Shown: positions 46,975 to 56,702, counted from the first letter of the stretch. The stretch: 64,000 nucleotides of DNA from Spiractinospora alimapuensis (GCF_018437505.1 NZ_CP072467.1:5666010-5730009); one strand, 5' to 3'. The notes: generated by a model from the letters alone, not told the origin. A program made the numbers and translations.

Positions 46975-48408
46975 CTAGAGGATCGCGCCCGGAGTGTAGG
47001 TCGCGGCGTTCGGATGGTCGGCGACGACCGCCTCAACCTGGCGCATCACGGAGGCCACCTGCTCGGCGGCGGCTCCGGTGAAGGACATGTCGTCGGCGAG
47101 CAGTGCCTCCAGGGCGGACCTGTCGAGCGGGATCCGGGAGTCGGCGGCGATACGGTCCAGCAGGTCGTTCTCGCCGCTGCCCTCCTCGCGCAGGGCCAGG
47201 GCCGCCGCGACCGCGCTCTCCTTGATCGCCTCGTGGGCGGTCTCGCGGCCCACGCCGGCGCGCACCGCCGCCATGAGGATCTTGGTGGTGGCGAGGAAGG
47301 GGAGGTAGTGGTCCAGCTCCCGCTGTACGACGGCGGGGAAGGCGCCGAAGTCGTCCAGCACGGTGAGGAAGGTCTCCAGCAGGCCGTCCAGGGCGAAGAA
47401 CGCGTCTGGGAGCGCCACCCGCCGCACCACCGAGCACGAGACGTCGCCCTCGTTCCACTGCGCACCCGACAGCTCACCGGTCATGGCGGCGTAGCCCCGC
47501 AGCACCACCATCAGCCCGTTCACACGCTCGCACGACCGCGTGTTCATCTTGTGCGGCATGGCACTGGAGCCGACCTGCCCAGGGCGGAAGCCCTCGGTCA
47601 CCAGGTCGTGTCCGGCCATGAGTCGGATCGTCATCGCCAGACTGGACGGCGCGGCGGCGAGCTGCACGAGCGCGGTGAGCACGTCGTGGTCGAGGGAGCG
47701 GGGGTACACCTGACCGACGCTGGTCAGCACGTGCTGGAATCCGAGGTGGGTGGCCAGGCGGCGCTCGAGCTCGGCGAGCTGACCGGCGTCGCCGTCCAAC
47801 AGGTCCAGCATGTCCTGGGCGGTGCCCACCGGGCCCTTGATCCCGCGCAGCGGGTAGCGCGCCATGAGTTCCGCCAGTCGCGTGTAGGCGATGAGGAGCT
47901 CGTCGGCCGCGGTCGCGAACCGCTTGCCCAGGGTGGTCGCCTGCGCCGCCACATTGTGGGAACGTCCGGGCAGGACCAGCGTCGTGTGCTCGCCGGCCAG
48001 CCGTGCCAACCGGGCCAGGACCGCGACGATACGGTCACGCAGCAGCTCGAGACTGTCCCGGATCTGTAGCTGTTCGACGTTCTCGGTCAGGTCCCGGGAG
48101 GTCAGTCCCTTGTGGATCTGCTCGTGCCCCGCCAGAGCGTTGAACTCCTCGATCCGCGCCTTGACGTCGTGGCGGGTCACCCGCTCGCGTTCGGCGATCG
48201 AGCCCAGGTCGACCTGGTCGATGACTCGTTCGTAGTCGGCGATCGCGTCACTGGGGACGGGAACACCGAGGTCGGCCTGGGCGCGGAGGACGGCGATCCA
48301 CAGTTGGCGCTCCAGGACGATCTTGTGTGCGGGGGACCACAACTGTGCCAGCTCGGCGGAGGCATAGCGGGTGGCGAGGACGTCGGGAATGAGTGGCGCG
48401 GATGTCAC
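46975..48408 (-). CDS. purB: Adenylosuccinate lyase
   Basis: It cleaves SAICAR and adenylosuccinate in purine synthesis. The 477-residue product has the superfamily signature VGSSAMPHKMNTRSCERVN with the catalytic serine loop, and the helical domain HEQIHKGLTSRDLTENVEQLQ. The GTG at 48408 has no ribosome site but a TACGCT box ends 8 nt upstream, so it is probably leaderless. Confidence 0.96.
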   Translation of the reverse strand: MTSAPLIPDVLATRYASAELAQLWSPAHKIVLERQLWIAVLRAQADLGVPVPSDAIADYERVIDQVDLGSIAERERVTRHDVKARIEEFNALAGHEQIHKGLTSRDLTENVEQLQIRDSLELLRDRIVAVLARLARLAGEHTTLVLPGRSHNVAAQATTLGKRFATAADELLIAYTRLAELMARYPLRGIKGPVGTAQDMLDLLDGDAGQLAELERRLATHLGFQHVLTSVGQVYPRSLDHDVLTALVQLAAAPSSLAMTIRLMAGHDLVTEGFRPGQVGSSAMPHKMNTRSCERVNGLMVVLRGYAAMTGELSGAQWNEGDVSCSVVRRVALPDAFFALDGLLETFLTVLDDFGAFPAVVQRELDHYLPFLATTKILMAAVRAGVGRETAHEAIKESAVAAALALREEGSGENDLLDRIAADSRIPLDRSALEALLADDMSFTGAAAEQVASVMRQVEAVVADHPNAATYTPGAIL

Positions 48409-48845
48409 GTCGACCCAGCGTAGTCGCCCTGCCCCCCGCACCGCCGCCCGGGGCGCGGGACAGCGTGGCCGATTCCGGCGCCCCGCCGCGGCCACGCCAC
48501 CGCGAACCGGGTTCGGGCCGAGGACGCGTGGGACGCCCAATCCTGGCGTACCGGTCGTCCCCGCGTCGTCGCGGCCACCCGTCCCGATCGTTGTGCGGTC
48601 CGTCACTGGCGAGGAGGGGCCATGGAGTGTCCCGGAGCCCGGGACGCGTGAAACCACCGTGGCCAACGCGTTTCGCCCCGGTTCGCGCCGCCGTCGTCTG
48701 ACCCCCGTCTCCCGCGTTCCGGGCACCGAACGGCGGGAAGTTTGGGCATCCTGAACGTTGTTCGGTCTGATGTGTGTGCCTCGTGCGCGAGGCCGGACAC
48801 GACGCCCCTCACGCAGTCCGGTAGTCATCACTCGGGGAGGAACCC
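48409..48845. other. Divergent control region of purB and an ATP-grasp gene
   Basis: No gene is seen in these 437 bases. On the purB side a TACGCT box lies at 48417-48422; the promoter for the ATP-grasp gene was not placed. Confidence 0.5.
48417..48422 (-). promoter_or_regulatory. Candidate -10 box of leaderless purB
   Basis: TACGCT on the minus strand, within GACTACGCTGGGTCGAC, nearly copies the ctaA upstream sequence and ends 8 nt before the GTG. Confidence 0.5.
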
Positions 48846-49727
48846 GTGCCCGACCGTCCAGTAGAGATCGCCATCGCCACGGCGGCCAAGGCGCGCGGCA
48901 GCGACGAGGACGAGCCCCTGCTGATCACGGCCCTGGAGTCCGCCGGCCTGCGCGCGCGTCCCGTGGTCTGGGACGACGCGACCACCGACTGGTCGGCGTT
49001 CGGGTCCGTCGTCGTCCGCAGCACCTGGGACTACCCGCTGCGCCGCCGGGAGTTCCTCGCCTGGGCCGACCGGGTGGGGTCCGACCGGCTCCGCAACGGC
49101 GCCGAGGTGCTGTGGTGGAACACCGACAAGGTGTACCTGCGGGCGCTCGCGCGGCACGGGGTCGCCATCGTCCCCACCACCTGGATCGCCCCGGACGCTG
49201 CGGAGGTGCCCCTCCCGGACTCGGGGGAGTACGTGGTCAAGCCGTCGGTCTCGGCCGGCAGTCGCGACACCGCGCGCTACGTCGCCGGCCGGGACACGGG
49301 CGCGCTCGAGCACGTGCGCCGGATCCAGCGGTCCGGCCGCTACGTCATGGTGCAGCCCTACGTCGCGAGCGTGGACGCCACCGGTGAGACCGCCCTGGTC
49401 TACCTCGACGGCACCTTCAGCCACGCGGTGCGTAAGGCGCCACTGTTGCCCCCGGTCGGGCACGCCACCATCGAGGGCCTCTTCGCACCCGAGAAGATCA
49501 CCCCGCAGGAGCCGACGGCGTCCCAGCGCGCCGCCGCCGACCACGTCGTCGCCGTGGCGCACCGCTTCCTCGGTGACCTTCTCTACGCGCGCGTGGACCT
49601 CGTGGACGGCCCCGACGGCACCCCGCTCCTCCTGGAGCTCGAACTCTCCGAGCCGTCCCTCTTCCTCACCCACGCCCCCGGATCCGCCGACCGTCTGGCC
49701 GCGGCGATCGCGACCAGGACTCCCTAG
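48846..49727 (+). CDS. ATP-grasp domain protein, RimK-like
   Basis: A 293-residue ligase-type enzyme. Visible are the early VVVRSTWDYPLRRREF, YVVKPSVSAGSRDTARY as the ATP lysine region, VMVQPYV, and the metal-binding end DGTPLLLELELSEPSLFL. It joins an amine to a carboxylate through an acyl phosphate in other family members; the substrate here is unknown. The GTG at 48846 has GGGGAGG about 6 nt upstream. It is unrelated in detail to the graspetide fragment at 15.9 kb. Confidence 0.88.
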   Translation: MPDRPVEIAIATAAKARGSDEDEPLLITALESAGLRARPVVWDDATTDWSAFGSVVVRSTWDYPLRRREFLAWADRVGSDRLRNGAEVLWWNTDKVYLRALARHGVAIVPTTWIAPDAAEVPLPDSGEYVVKPSVSAGSRDTARYVAGRDTGALEHVRRIQRSGRYVMVQPYVASVDATGETALVYLDGTFSHAVRKAPLLPPVGHATIEGLFAPEKITPQEPTASQRAAADHVVAVAHRFLGDLLYARVDLVDGPDGTPLLLELELSEPSLFLTHAPGSADRLAAAIATRTP

Positions 49728-49783
49728 GCGCGACCGTCGCAGGGACTGGCCGCGGTTCCCCTGCTGGACCAGGCACCGGCGTC

Positions 49784-50359
49784 CTAGACGTGGAACGGCA
49801 CCGTGGTCACCACGATCTTGGGAAGAGGACGCAGCGCTCTCGCCAACCGTACGGCGGTCCGTCCGTGGAGGAACCGGTAGCGCCACTGTCGCACCACGAT
49901 CTCCGGCAGGATGATCGTCACGGTGAGGTCGGGGTGCTGTTCGTGCAGCGCCTCGATGTAGTGGACCAGCGGCGCGACCACGGCCCGGTAGGGGGACTCC
50001 AGGACCTCCAGCGGCAGGTGGTCGCCCCACTGGGTCCAGTAGTCACAGAAGCGACGGGCCTCCTCCTCGCTCGGGCTGACGTGCAGCGCGAGAACGGGCT
50101 GTCGCAGAGAGGCCGCATAGGCCAGTGCCCGCATGCTGGCCAGGTTCATCGACTCGACCAGGACCACGGACAGGTGATGGATCTCCTCCGGGGTCTCCTC
50201 GCCCTCGGTGAGCTCGTCCGTCCTCCGGTCGGTTGGGACCTGTTCGGCGGGACTCTGGTCCACGGGGACCGTGTTCACGCGGGGAGCGCGGATGGGACCA
50301 CCTCCCGCCCATGGAGTTGCAGTCTCTCCCGGCCGATTCTGGATCGCCGCCTCCCGCAC
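49784..50359 (-). CDS. Orphan USP-like domain, resembling the tail of an APC permease
   Basis: The core SVVLVESMNLASMRALAYAASLRQPVLALHV and VTIILPEIVVRQWRYRFLHGRTAVRLARALR is the cytosolic domain normally found after the membrane part of APC-type (potassium/amino-acid) permeases. Here no membrane segments precede it; upstream is non-family sequence. It may be a stand-alone stress-protein-like domain or a permease remnant. GTG 50359 and GTG 50280 are possible starts; neither has a good ribosome site. Confidence 0.6.
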   Translation of the reverse strand: MREAAIQNRPGETATPWAGGGPIRAPRVNTVPVDQSPAEQVPTDRRTDELTEGEETPEEIHHLSVVLVESMNLASMRALAYAASLRQPVLALHVSPSEEEARRFCDYWTQWGDHLPLEVLESPYRAVVAPLVHYIEALHEQHPDLTVTIILPEIVVRQWRYRFLHGRTAVRLARALRPLPKIVVTTVPFHV

Positions 50360-50471
50360 TGGTGGCCGGCGAACGTCGGCGAAAGGATATGTCCGAGCTG
50401 TTCGGACGGCGTGCCGGTCGGTGCGGCCGCCGCGCTCCGTCGGCGGAGGAGCGACGAGGAGTGACCCACGG

Positions 50472-51356
50472 CTACGGCGGGGGTGCCGGGAGGTCGATCG
50501 TGGCCAACCGACGGGGGTCCCGTATCGACAGGATCTCCACGATTCGATCGTCGATCACGGTGCAGGCCAGCACGCCGAGCGGGGCGCCGGACCCGTCCCA
50601 CGCGGCGATCCCGGGCCGTCCGTTGACCAGGACGCGGCGCGTGCCCGTGGCCAGATGTGCCGCGCCGCGCAGTGCGGCGCTGGCCACCTCGGTCGCGCCG
50701 AGTGTGACGACGACACCGTCCGGGGTGTGCGTGCGCCACGCGGCGTCGGGAGCGAGTACGACCAGCAGTCGGTCGAAATCCCCGTCCCTCGTCGCGGCGA
50801 GGAACGCGTCGACCACCGTGCGCTGTCGGCGCCGCTCCTCGACGGGGGCCTGCGCGCCCCGCACCTTGCGGCGGGCGCGGCTCGCCATCATCTTCGTGGC
50901 GCCGGTGGACCGGCCGACGATCGTGGCGACCTCGTCGAACGGCACCAGGAACATGTCGTGCAGGACGAACACCACGCGTTCGACGGGACTGAGCGTGTCG
51001 AGGACCAGGAGGAGCGCCGTCCCGACCGACTCGGCCAGCAGGGCGTCCTCCTCCGGAGGCCCACCGGGGTCCTCGGTGACCGACAGCTCCGGTGGCTCCG
51101 CGTCATAGGAGGACTCCGGGCGGGACCGGCGCGAGCGCAGCACGTCGACGCAGACCCGGCCCACAACGGTGTGCAGCCACCCGCCCAGGTTGTCGATCGT
51201 GCTCGGGTCCTGACGCGCCAACCGCAGCCACGCCTCCTGCACCGCGTCCTCCGCGTCCGCGCGCGAACCGAGGATCCGCGCGGCCATGGCCGTCAGTCCT
51301 CCGCGTCGCGCCTCGAAGGACCGTGCCAACGCGTCCTCCGGAGATGATCCGCTCAT
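50472..51356 (-). CDS. ECF sigma factor with SnoaL-like C-terminal domain (ECF41-like)
   Basis: A 294-residue extracytoplasmic-function sigma factor. Region 2 is GSRADAEDAVQEAWLRL and region 4 is LSPVERVVFVLHDMFLVPFDEVATIVGRSTGATKMM; residues about 185-290 form a SnoaL-like domain that in ECF41 proteins regulates activity in cis. The DGGGK-type and NPDK-type motifs of that group are replaced here by HTPDG and RDPRRL. It is divergent from a carboxymuconolactone-decarboxylase-like gene, the usual ECF41 partner. ATG 51356 has GGAAGG 7 nt upstream. Confidence 0.88.
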   Translation of the reverse strand: MSGSSPEDALARSFEARRGGLTAMAARILGSRADAEDAVQEAWLRLARQDPSTIDNLGGWLHTVVGRVCVDVLRSRRSRPESSYDAEPPELSVTEDPGGPPEEDALLAESVGTALLLVLDTLSPVERVVFVLHDMFLVPFDEVATIVGRSTGATKMMASRARRKVRGAQAPVEERRRQRTVVDAFLAATRDGDFDRLLVVLAPDAAWRTHTPDGVVVTLGATEVASAALRGAAHLATGTRRVLVNGRPGIAAWDGSGAPLGVLACTVIDDRIVEILSIRDPRRLATIDLPAPPP

Positions 51357-51436
51357 GCCGTTACCTTCCGCTGGCGAGTTCCGTCATGGGTGATGACGAG
51401 TCCCACGGGACTGAGGTAACCGATGGAGGTACTCCG

Positions 51437-51889
51437 ATGCACGCGCGCATGACCCACCCACTCACGGTCCTTCCCGAGGCGATGACCGCGATCCAGCAGG
51501 CGAACAAGGCGGTCTCCGGTGCCGGAGTCGCCCCGGACCTGCTCGAACTCATTCACATTCGGGCCAGCCAGGTCAACGGCTGCGGCGCCTGTGTCGAGTA
51601 CGGGGTCACGGTCGCCCAGAAGCGGGGAGAGACGACCCAGCGGCTGCTCGCCCTGGCGAGTTGGCGCGAGACCCCCTTCTTCACCGAGCGGGAGCGGGCC
51701 GCCCTCGCCCTGACGGAGGCGGCGACCCGGATGGCCGACCGTCCGGACGCCGTTCCCGAGGAGATCTGGGACGCCGCGGCCGCCCACTTCGACGAGCGAC
51801 AGCTCGCGGCGATCGTGCTGAAGATCGCGTTCACCAACGCCGCGAACCGGTTCAACGCGACCATCCGGCAACCGGCCGGGACGCTGTAG
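51437..51889 (+). CDS. Carboxymuconolactone decarboxylase/AhpD-like protein
   Basis: A 150-residue all-helical protein with the redox pair in NGCGACVEYGVTVA and a late HFDERQLAAIVLKIAFTNAANRFN. AhpD-like members reduce peroxidase partners; others are decarboxylases. GGAGGT lies 6 nt before the ATG. Divergence from the ECF41-like sigma factor gene suggests that it is the sigma factor's target. Confidence 0.92.
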   Translation: MHARMTHPLTVLPEAMTAIQQANKAVSGAGVAPDLLELIHIRASQVNGCGACVEYGVTVAQKRGETTQRLLALASWRETPFFTERERAALALTEAATRMADRPDAVPEEIWDAAAAHFDERQLAAIVLKIAFTNAANRFNATIRQPAGTL

Positions 51890-51930
51890 TCGCGCCCCGG
51901 CCCACGGGAGGCGATGGTTGACCGTGCCGA

Positions 51931-51961
51931 GGGCCCCGGCGGGATCGTCCCGCCGGGGCCC
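51931..51961. terminator. Bidirectional terminator hairpin
   Basis: GGGCCCCGGCGGGA (51931-51944) pairs exactly with TCCCGCCGGGGCCC (51948-51961) around TCG, between two convergent genes. Confidence 0.8.
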
Positions 51962-51981
51962 CTCATCGTCACCGATCCAGG

Positions 51982-54453
51982 TCAGGGACTCGCCGCGGTC
52001 CCCACCGTGTCGCGACCGCCGGCCGGGGTCGTGGCGGGATCCGTGGTCGTCGCCGACCCGGTGGTGGGACGGGTCCGCGCGAGCTGTTCGCCCTCGATGT
52101 CGATGTTGGGCAGCAGCCGGTCCAGCCAGCCCGGGAGCCACCAGGCGTAGCGCCCGAACAGGGCCATGACGGCCGGGCCCAGGGTCATCCGGATCAGGAA
52201 GGCGTCGAAGGCGACCCCCACCGCGAGCACGAAGGCGATGGGCTTGATCATCGCGATCCCGCCGAAGATGAACGACGCGAACACGGTGATCATGATGACC
52301 GCCGCCGCGGTGACCACCCGGGCCCCGTGGGTGAAGCCCGACGTGATCGCCGCCCGTGGCTCCAGGCCGTGCACGAAATCCTCCCGCATCCGCGACACCA
52401 GGAAGACCTCGTAGTCCATGGCCAGACCGAACAGGATGCCGATCATCAGCGTGGGCATGAAGGCGAGCAGCGGCCCCGGTTCGACGCTGAACAGCGACGC
52501 CCCGTACCCCCACTGGAACACCACCACGGTGAGCCCCAGGGCGGCACCGGCGCTCAGCACGAAGCCGAGCGCGGCCTTCACCGGGACCAGGATCGAGCGG
52601 AACACAAGCGTCATGAGCAGCAGCGCGAGACCGACCACGACGGTCGCGAACACCGGAAGCGCGTCGGCGAGCCGCTCGGAAACGTCGATCGACGCCGCGG
52701 TGGCGCCCGCGACGTAGATCTGCGCGCCGGTGTCCTCGTCGATCTCGTCGCGGAGGTCGCGGACGTCGTGGAGAACGTCCTCCGTGGCGATGTCCGACGG
52801 GCCGGAGTCGGGGATCACGGTGATGATCGCCGTGTCGTCGACGTCGTTGAGCTGGGGCGGCAGCACCTCGGCGATGCCGTCGACGTCCTCGATGTGCTCG
52901 GCGACCTCCTCGGCCGCGGCGGGCATGTCCGGGATCGCGGTGAGGTCGGCGACGACGGCCAGTTGCGCGCTGTGCCCCTCGCCGAACTCCTCACTGATGA
53001 TCTCGTGGGCCTGGCGCTGTGTGGTGTCCTCCGGACTGGTCTCGTCGGTGGGCAGGCCCAGGTGCATGCCGCTCAACGGCAGCAGCGCGGCCCCGAGCGC
53101 GATCACCACACCCACGATCGCGAGGATCGGATGCCGGGTGACACCCCGAACCCAGCGGGCGCTGAAGGTGTTGGTGGTCCGCAGCGCGGCCTCGGCGCGG
53201 CGCCCCAGGACGGGTACCCGCCCCGCGGTGACGCGGTGGCCGAGGAAGCCCAGCAACGCCGGAAGCAACGTGATCGCGACCAGGACCGCGATGGCGACGG
53301 TCACCATCGCCGCCACACCCATCACGGTGAGGAACGGGATCCGCACGATCGCCAGGCCGAGGAGCGCGATCATCACGGTGACGCCCGCGAAGACGACGGC
53401 GCTACCGGCCGTGCCGATCGCCCGTGCCGCCGACTCCTCCACCGACATGCCCTCGGAGAGCTGCTTTCGATGTCGGGACAGGACGAACAGGGAGTAGTCG
53501 ATACCGACCGCGATCCCGAGCATGATCGCCAACATGGGCGCCGTGCTGTCCAGGGGCATCAGGCTGGAGATGGCGAACAACAGCGCCATGCCCACGCCGA
53601 CCCCCACGAGGGCCATCAGGATGGGCAACCCCGCCGCGACCACGACACCGAAGTTGACGAGGAGCACGAGGAGAGCGGCGAGGACACCCACGATCTCGCT
53701 GTGCCCGAGCTCCGGCGGCGTCTGGGTGATGGCCTGGCCGCTGTGTTCGACGTCCATCCCGGCGTCGCGCGCGGAGTCGCCGCTGTCCACGATGGCGTCC
53801 ACGGTCTCGGGCGCGGCCTCCCCGGCCCGGGTCTCGAGCTGCACCTGCAGCATGACCGTGTCCCGGTCCTCGTTGAGCATCGGGAGCTCGCCGAGGACGT
53901 CCTCGGCGTCGAAGGCGGGGATCTCGTCCGCCACCTCCTCCAGCGCGGCCTCCTCGGCGGCGGGGAGTTGCTCGGCGATGACGTCGTCCCGGTTGGGCGT
54001 CTCCGCGGGCACCATCGCCTCGAGGGCCTCCGCGGCCCCCTCTCGCGCCTGGTCCTCCGCGTCGGCGACCTCGGTGTCGTACTGTTCCCGGGCCTCCTCG
54101 AGGATCGAGTGTGGACTGACGACCATGTCCACGCCGGGGACGTCCTCGAGTTCCTCGGCGGTGTCCCGGACCGCGTCGGCGTAGGACTCGTCCTGTGTCA
54201 CGTCGGCGCCGTCCGGTGCCCGCAGCACTGTGGTGACCGCGTCGCCCGTGGTGTCGAACCGCGCTTCCAACAGGTCCGTCGCCTGCTCGGACTCCGTGTT
54301 GGGGATGGTGAACCCGTCACTGATCGGTCCGCGGAACTGTAGAGCCGCGCCGCCGAGGACGACCAGCACCACCAGCCACGTGACCGCGACGAGCCCTCGC
54401 CGGCGGAAGGAGAACCCTCCAAGGCGATAGAGCAGATCGGCCATGCTCGGCAT
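51982..54453 (-). CDS. MMPL/RND-family exporter
   Basis: A membrane transporter of 823 residues with 12 hydrophobic segments in two halves, each preceded by a large extracytoplasmic loop. The first half contains VGIDYSLFVLSRHRKQLSEG, the second FGLAMDYEVFLVSRMREDFVHG, the paired MMPL motifs; substrates are usually lipids or drugs. ATG 54453 has AGGAG 4 nt upstream; ATG 54444 is an alternative. The reading frame is open upstream into the histidine kinase with no stop between them. GATGAG repeats lie just upstream and suggest its own promoter. Confidence 0.9.
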   Translation of the reverse strand: MPSMADLLYRLGGFSFRRRGLVAVTWLVVLVVLGGAALQFRGPISDGFTIPNTESEQATDLLEARFDTTGDAVTTVLRAPDGADVTQDESYADAVRDTAEELEDVPGVDMVVSPHSILEEAREQYDTEVADAEDQAREGAAEALEAMVPAETPNRDDVIAEQLPAAEEAALEEVADEIPAFDAEDVLGELPMLNEDRDTVMLQVQLETRAGEAAPETVDAIVDSGDSARDAGMDVEHSGQAITQTPPELGHSEIVGVLAALLVLLVNFGVVVAAGLPILMALVGVGVGMALLFAISSLMPLDSTAPMLAIMLGIAVGIDYSLFVLSRHRKQLSEGMSVEESAARAIGTAGSAVVFAGVTVMIALLGLAIVRIPFLTVMGVAAMVTVAIAVLVAITLLPALLGFLGHRVTAGRVPVLGRRAEAALRTTNTFSARWVRGVTRHPILAIVGVVIALGAALLPLSGMHLGLPTDETSPEDTTQRQAHEIISEEFGEGHSAQLAVVADLTAIPDMPAAAEEVAEHIEDVDGIAEVLPPQLNDVDDTAIITVIPDSGPSDIATEDVLHDVRDLRDEIDEDTGAQIYVAGATAASIDVSERLADALPVFATVVVGLALLLMTLVFRSILVPVKAALGFVLSAGAALGLTVVVFQWGYGASLFSVEPGPLLAFMPTLMIGILFGLAMDYEVFLVSRMREDFVHGLEPRAAITSGFTHGARVVTAAAVIMITVFASFIFGGIAMIKPIAFVLAVGVAFDAFLIRMTLGPAVMALFGRYAWWLPGWLDRLLPNIDIEGEQLARTRPTTGSATTTDPATTPAGGRDTVGTAASP

Positions 54454-55983
54454 TCCTCTCCTACCTGGTGAAGTGTCACCAGACAGGGCACCGGCCGTGG
54501 ATGAGCGGCCATGCCGAGGAAGATGAGAATCCGATGTGAAAGGCCCCGGGGTGATGAGAGGGTTGTCACCCTCAGCTCGTGTCACGCCGTGCTCGGCCAT
54601 GGGCGGGAAGCGCAACGTCACGCGGGTCCCGTCCGTTTCCGACGACGAGAACTCCGCCTCCCCACCGTGTCCGTGCATGATCGCGCGGACGATGGACAGG
54701 CCCAAGCCGCTGCGTTTGGGAGCGGCGGCGGCGCCGGCGGAGAAGAACCGCTCGAACACGAAGGCGGTGCTCTCCTCCGGGATCCCCGGGCCCGCGTCGT
54801 CGACCTCCACCAGGACGTGGCCGTCCTCGCGGCGGACCCGTGCGACCGCCGGGCTGGACGGGGGAGTGTGGGTGCGGACGTTGGCCAGCAGGTTGGCCAC
54901 CGCGCGGCGCAGCTCGTGTTCGTCGCCGAGCACCAGACCGCGGGCCTCCACCCGGGCGGTCCAGTCACGTTCGGGTTGGGCGGCGCGGGCGTCGGCGACG
55001 GCGTCCTCCACGATCGCGCCGAGCTCCACCACCTCACGCCGGGGCTCGGGACGTTCGTCCAGACGCGCCAGGGTGAGAAGGTCGTCCACGATCGCGGCCA
55101 TCCGCTCGGACTCGCCCTGGGAGCGGGTGATCACGTCGGGCCGTTCGCGGACGTCCACCACCCCCTGGGAGATCATCTGCAGGTAGCCGCGAATCGAGGT
55201 CAGTGGGGTCCGCAGCTCGTGGGAGGCGTCGGACACGAAGCGGCGCAGTTCGCCCTCGGAGCGCGCACGGGCGTGGAGCGCGCCGCGCAGGTGCTCCAAC
55301 ATGCGGTTGATCGACATCATCAGCCGGCGGACCTCGCTGACGTCGTCGGCGGCCGACTCCGGGACCCGACGGTCCAGGTCGCCCGCCGCGACACCCTCCG
55401 CCATCTCCACCACGTCGTCCAACGGCCGCAGCCCCCGCCGGACCACCGCCGACCCCGCGGCGAGCGCGATCGCGACGGCCAGCGCCCCGACGACGACCTC
55501 GATGAGGATGAGGCGTTTGACGGTCGCGTCCACCGAGGACAACGGCTCACCGATCAGGACGACGGCGTCGTGTGCCGGGAGCTCCACGACGACGACCCGG
55601 TACTCCTCGCCCTCCCGTTCGACGGTGAAGACCTCGTCGGGGGCGGAGTCGACGTCGATGTCCCGCAGCAGTGTGGGGCCCTCGCCGTGCAGCCGGTGGA
55701 TCGGCGCGTCCGGCGGTGTGCCGACCGTGTACTCCGCGACGAAGTCGTTGGGTGCGCGGACCTGCTCCACGAGGGAGTCGGGCGGTTCGGCCAGGATGTC
55801 GTGTTGGTGCGTGCGAAGGAACTCGGCGGCGAGCTCGATCCCGTCGTCGATCCGGTCGATGAGGTAGGAGCGCAGAAACGTGCCGCTGAGTGTCACCACG
55901 ACCACCAACACGATGATCATCAACATCGCGTTGACCATGACCATGCGCCCGCGCAGCGTGCGGGAGCGCATCGGTGGTCTCAT
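54454..55983 (-). CDS. Sensor histidine kinase, frame open into the MMPL gene
   Basis: A membrane sensor kinase. Segments at about 15-36 and 158-180 bracket an extracytoplasmic sensor; HAMP follows; the phospho-acceptor is H255 in SDASHELRTPLTSI; the ATPase domain has NLLANVRTHT, DAGPGIPEES and GLGLSIVRAI. Conserved sequence ends near residue 460 (about 54604). No stop follows: the frame runs through about 50 non-family codons directly into the exporter, so the uninterrupted ORF is 51982-55983 (1,333 residues). ATG 55983 overlaps the regulator stop (ATGA). Confidence 0.88.
54500..54558. promoter_or_regulatory. GATGAG repeat cluster before the MMPL gene
   Basis: On the plus strand GATGAG occurs at 54500-54505 and 54522-54527, GATGTG at 54533-54538 and GATGAG again at 54553-54558. 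The first three are spaced 22 and 11 bp, the spacing of OmpR/PhoB-type direct repeats; the last is 20 bp on. They lie 47-105 bp upstream of the MMPL start, inside the extended kinase frame. Probably response-regulator binding sites. Confidence 0.55.
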
Positions 55984-56678
55984 CGGGCCGGCTCGCTGCG
56001 CAGCACGTACCCGAACCCGCGTTGCGTCTGGATGATGTTCGGGCCGAACGCGCCGAGCTTGCGGCGTAGGTAGCCGACGTAGGTGTCGACGATGTTGGAT
56101 CCGCCGACGTACCCGCTGTGCCACACTCCGTCGATGATCTGCGCGCGCGACAACACCCGTCCCTGGTTGATCAGCAGGTAGCGCAGGAGGTCGAACTCGG
56201 TGCGGGAGAGGGGGACCGGGTGGCCGGCTCGGTGGACGGTGCAGGCGTGCTCGTCGAGCTCGACGTCGGCGAACCGCAGCACCGACCGGGTGGACGCGCG
56301 TTCCTCGGGCAGGGTGCGCCGCAGCACGGCGCGGATCCGGGCCAGTAGTTCGTCGATGTCGAAGGGCTTGGTGACGTAGTCGTCACCGCCGAAGGTCAGC
56401 CCCGCCACCCGTTCGGCGTGGGCGTCCTTGGCGGTCAGGAACACGATCCCGAGGTCGGGCAGCGTACGCCGCAGCACGCGGCAGATCTCGAACCCGTCCC
56501 CGTCCGGGAGCATGACGTCCAGGACGACCAGGTCCGGGCGCACCGCCTCGGCCCGTCGGTAGGCCTCCGCCGCGGTCGCGGCCGTCTCCACAGCGAAACC
56601 GTGGAACCCCAACACGGTGGCGACCATGTCGACGATGTTGGGCTCGTCATCCACGACGAGCACAGTCGATCCCAGCAT
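55980..56678 (-). CDS. OmpR/PhoB-family response regulator
   Basis: A 232-residue transcription regulator. The receiver has DDEPN at 10-14, the phospho-acceptor D54 in VVLDVMLPDG, and TAKDA/KPF switch residues. The C-terminal winged helix includes LSRTEFDLLRYLLINQGRVLSRAQI and VDTYVGYLRRKLG. ATG 56678 has GGAGGG immediately upstream. It is coupled to the kinase gene; GATGAG repeats lie 25-41 bp before its start, so it is likely autoregulated. Confidence 0.95.
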   Translation of the reverse strand: MLGSTVLVVDDEPNIVDMVATVLGFHGFAVETAATAAEAYRRAEAVRPDLVVLDVMLPDGDGFEICRVLRRTLPDLGIVFLTAKDAHAERVAGLTFGGDDYVTKPFDIDELLARIRAVLRRTLPEERASTRSVLRFADVELDEHACTVHRAGHPVPLSRTEFDLLRYLLINQGRVLSRAQIIDGVWHSGYVGGSNIVDTYVGYLRRKLGAFGPNIIQTQRGFGYVLRSEPAR

Positions 56679-56702
56679 GGTCCCTCCAGTGAACCCCGGG
56701 CC

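Noticed and set aside
52327-54342. A 671-codon plus-strand frame antisense to the MMPL gene
   Set aside because: Its composition (His, Arg, Gly, Asp rich) is the usual reverse reading of a GC-rich gene and no ribosome site or motif supports it.
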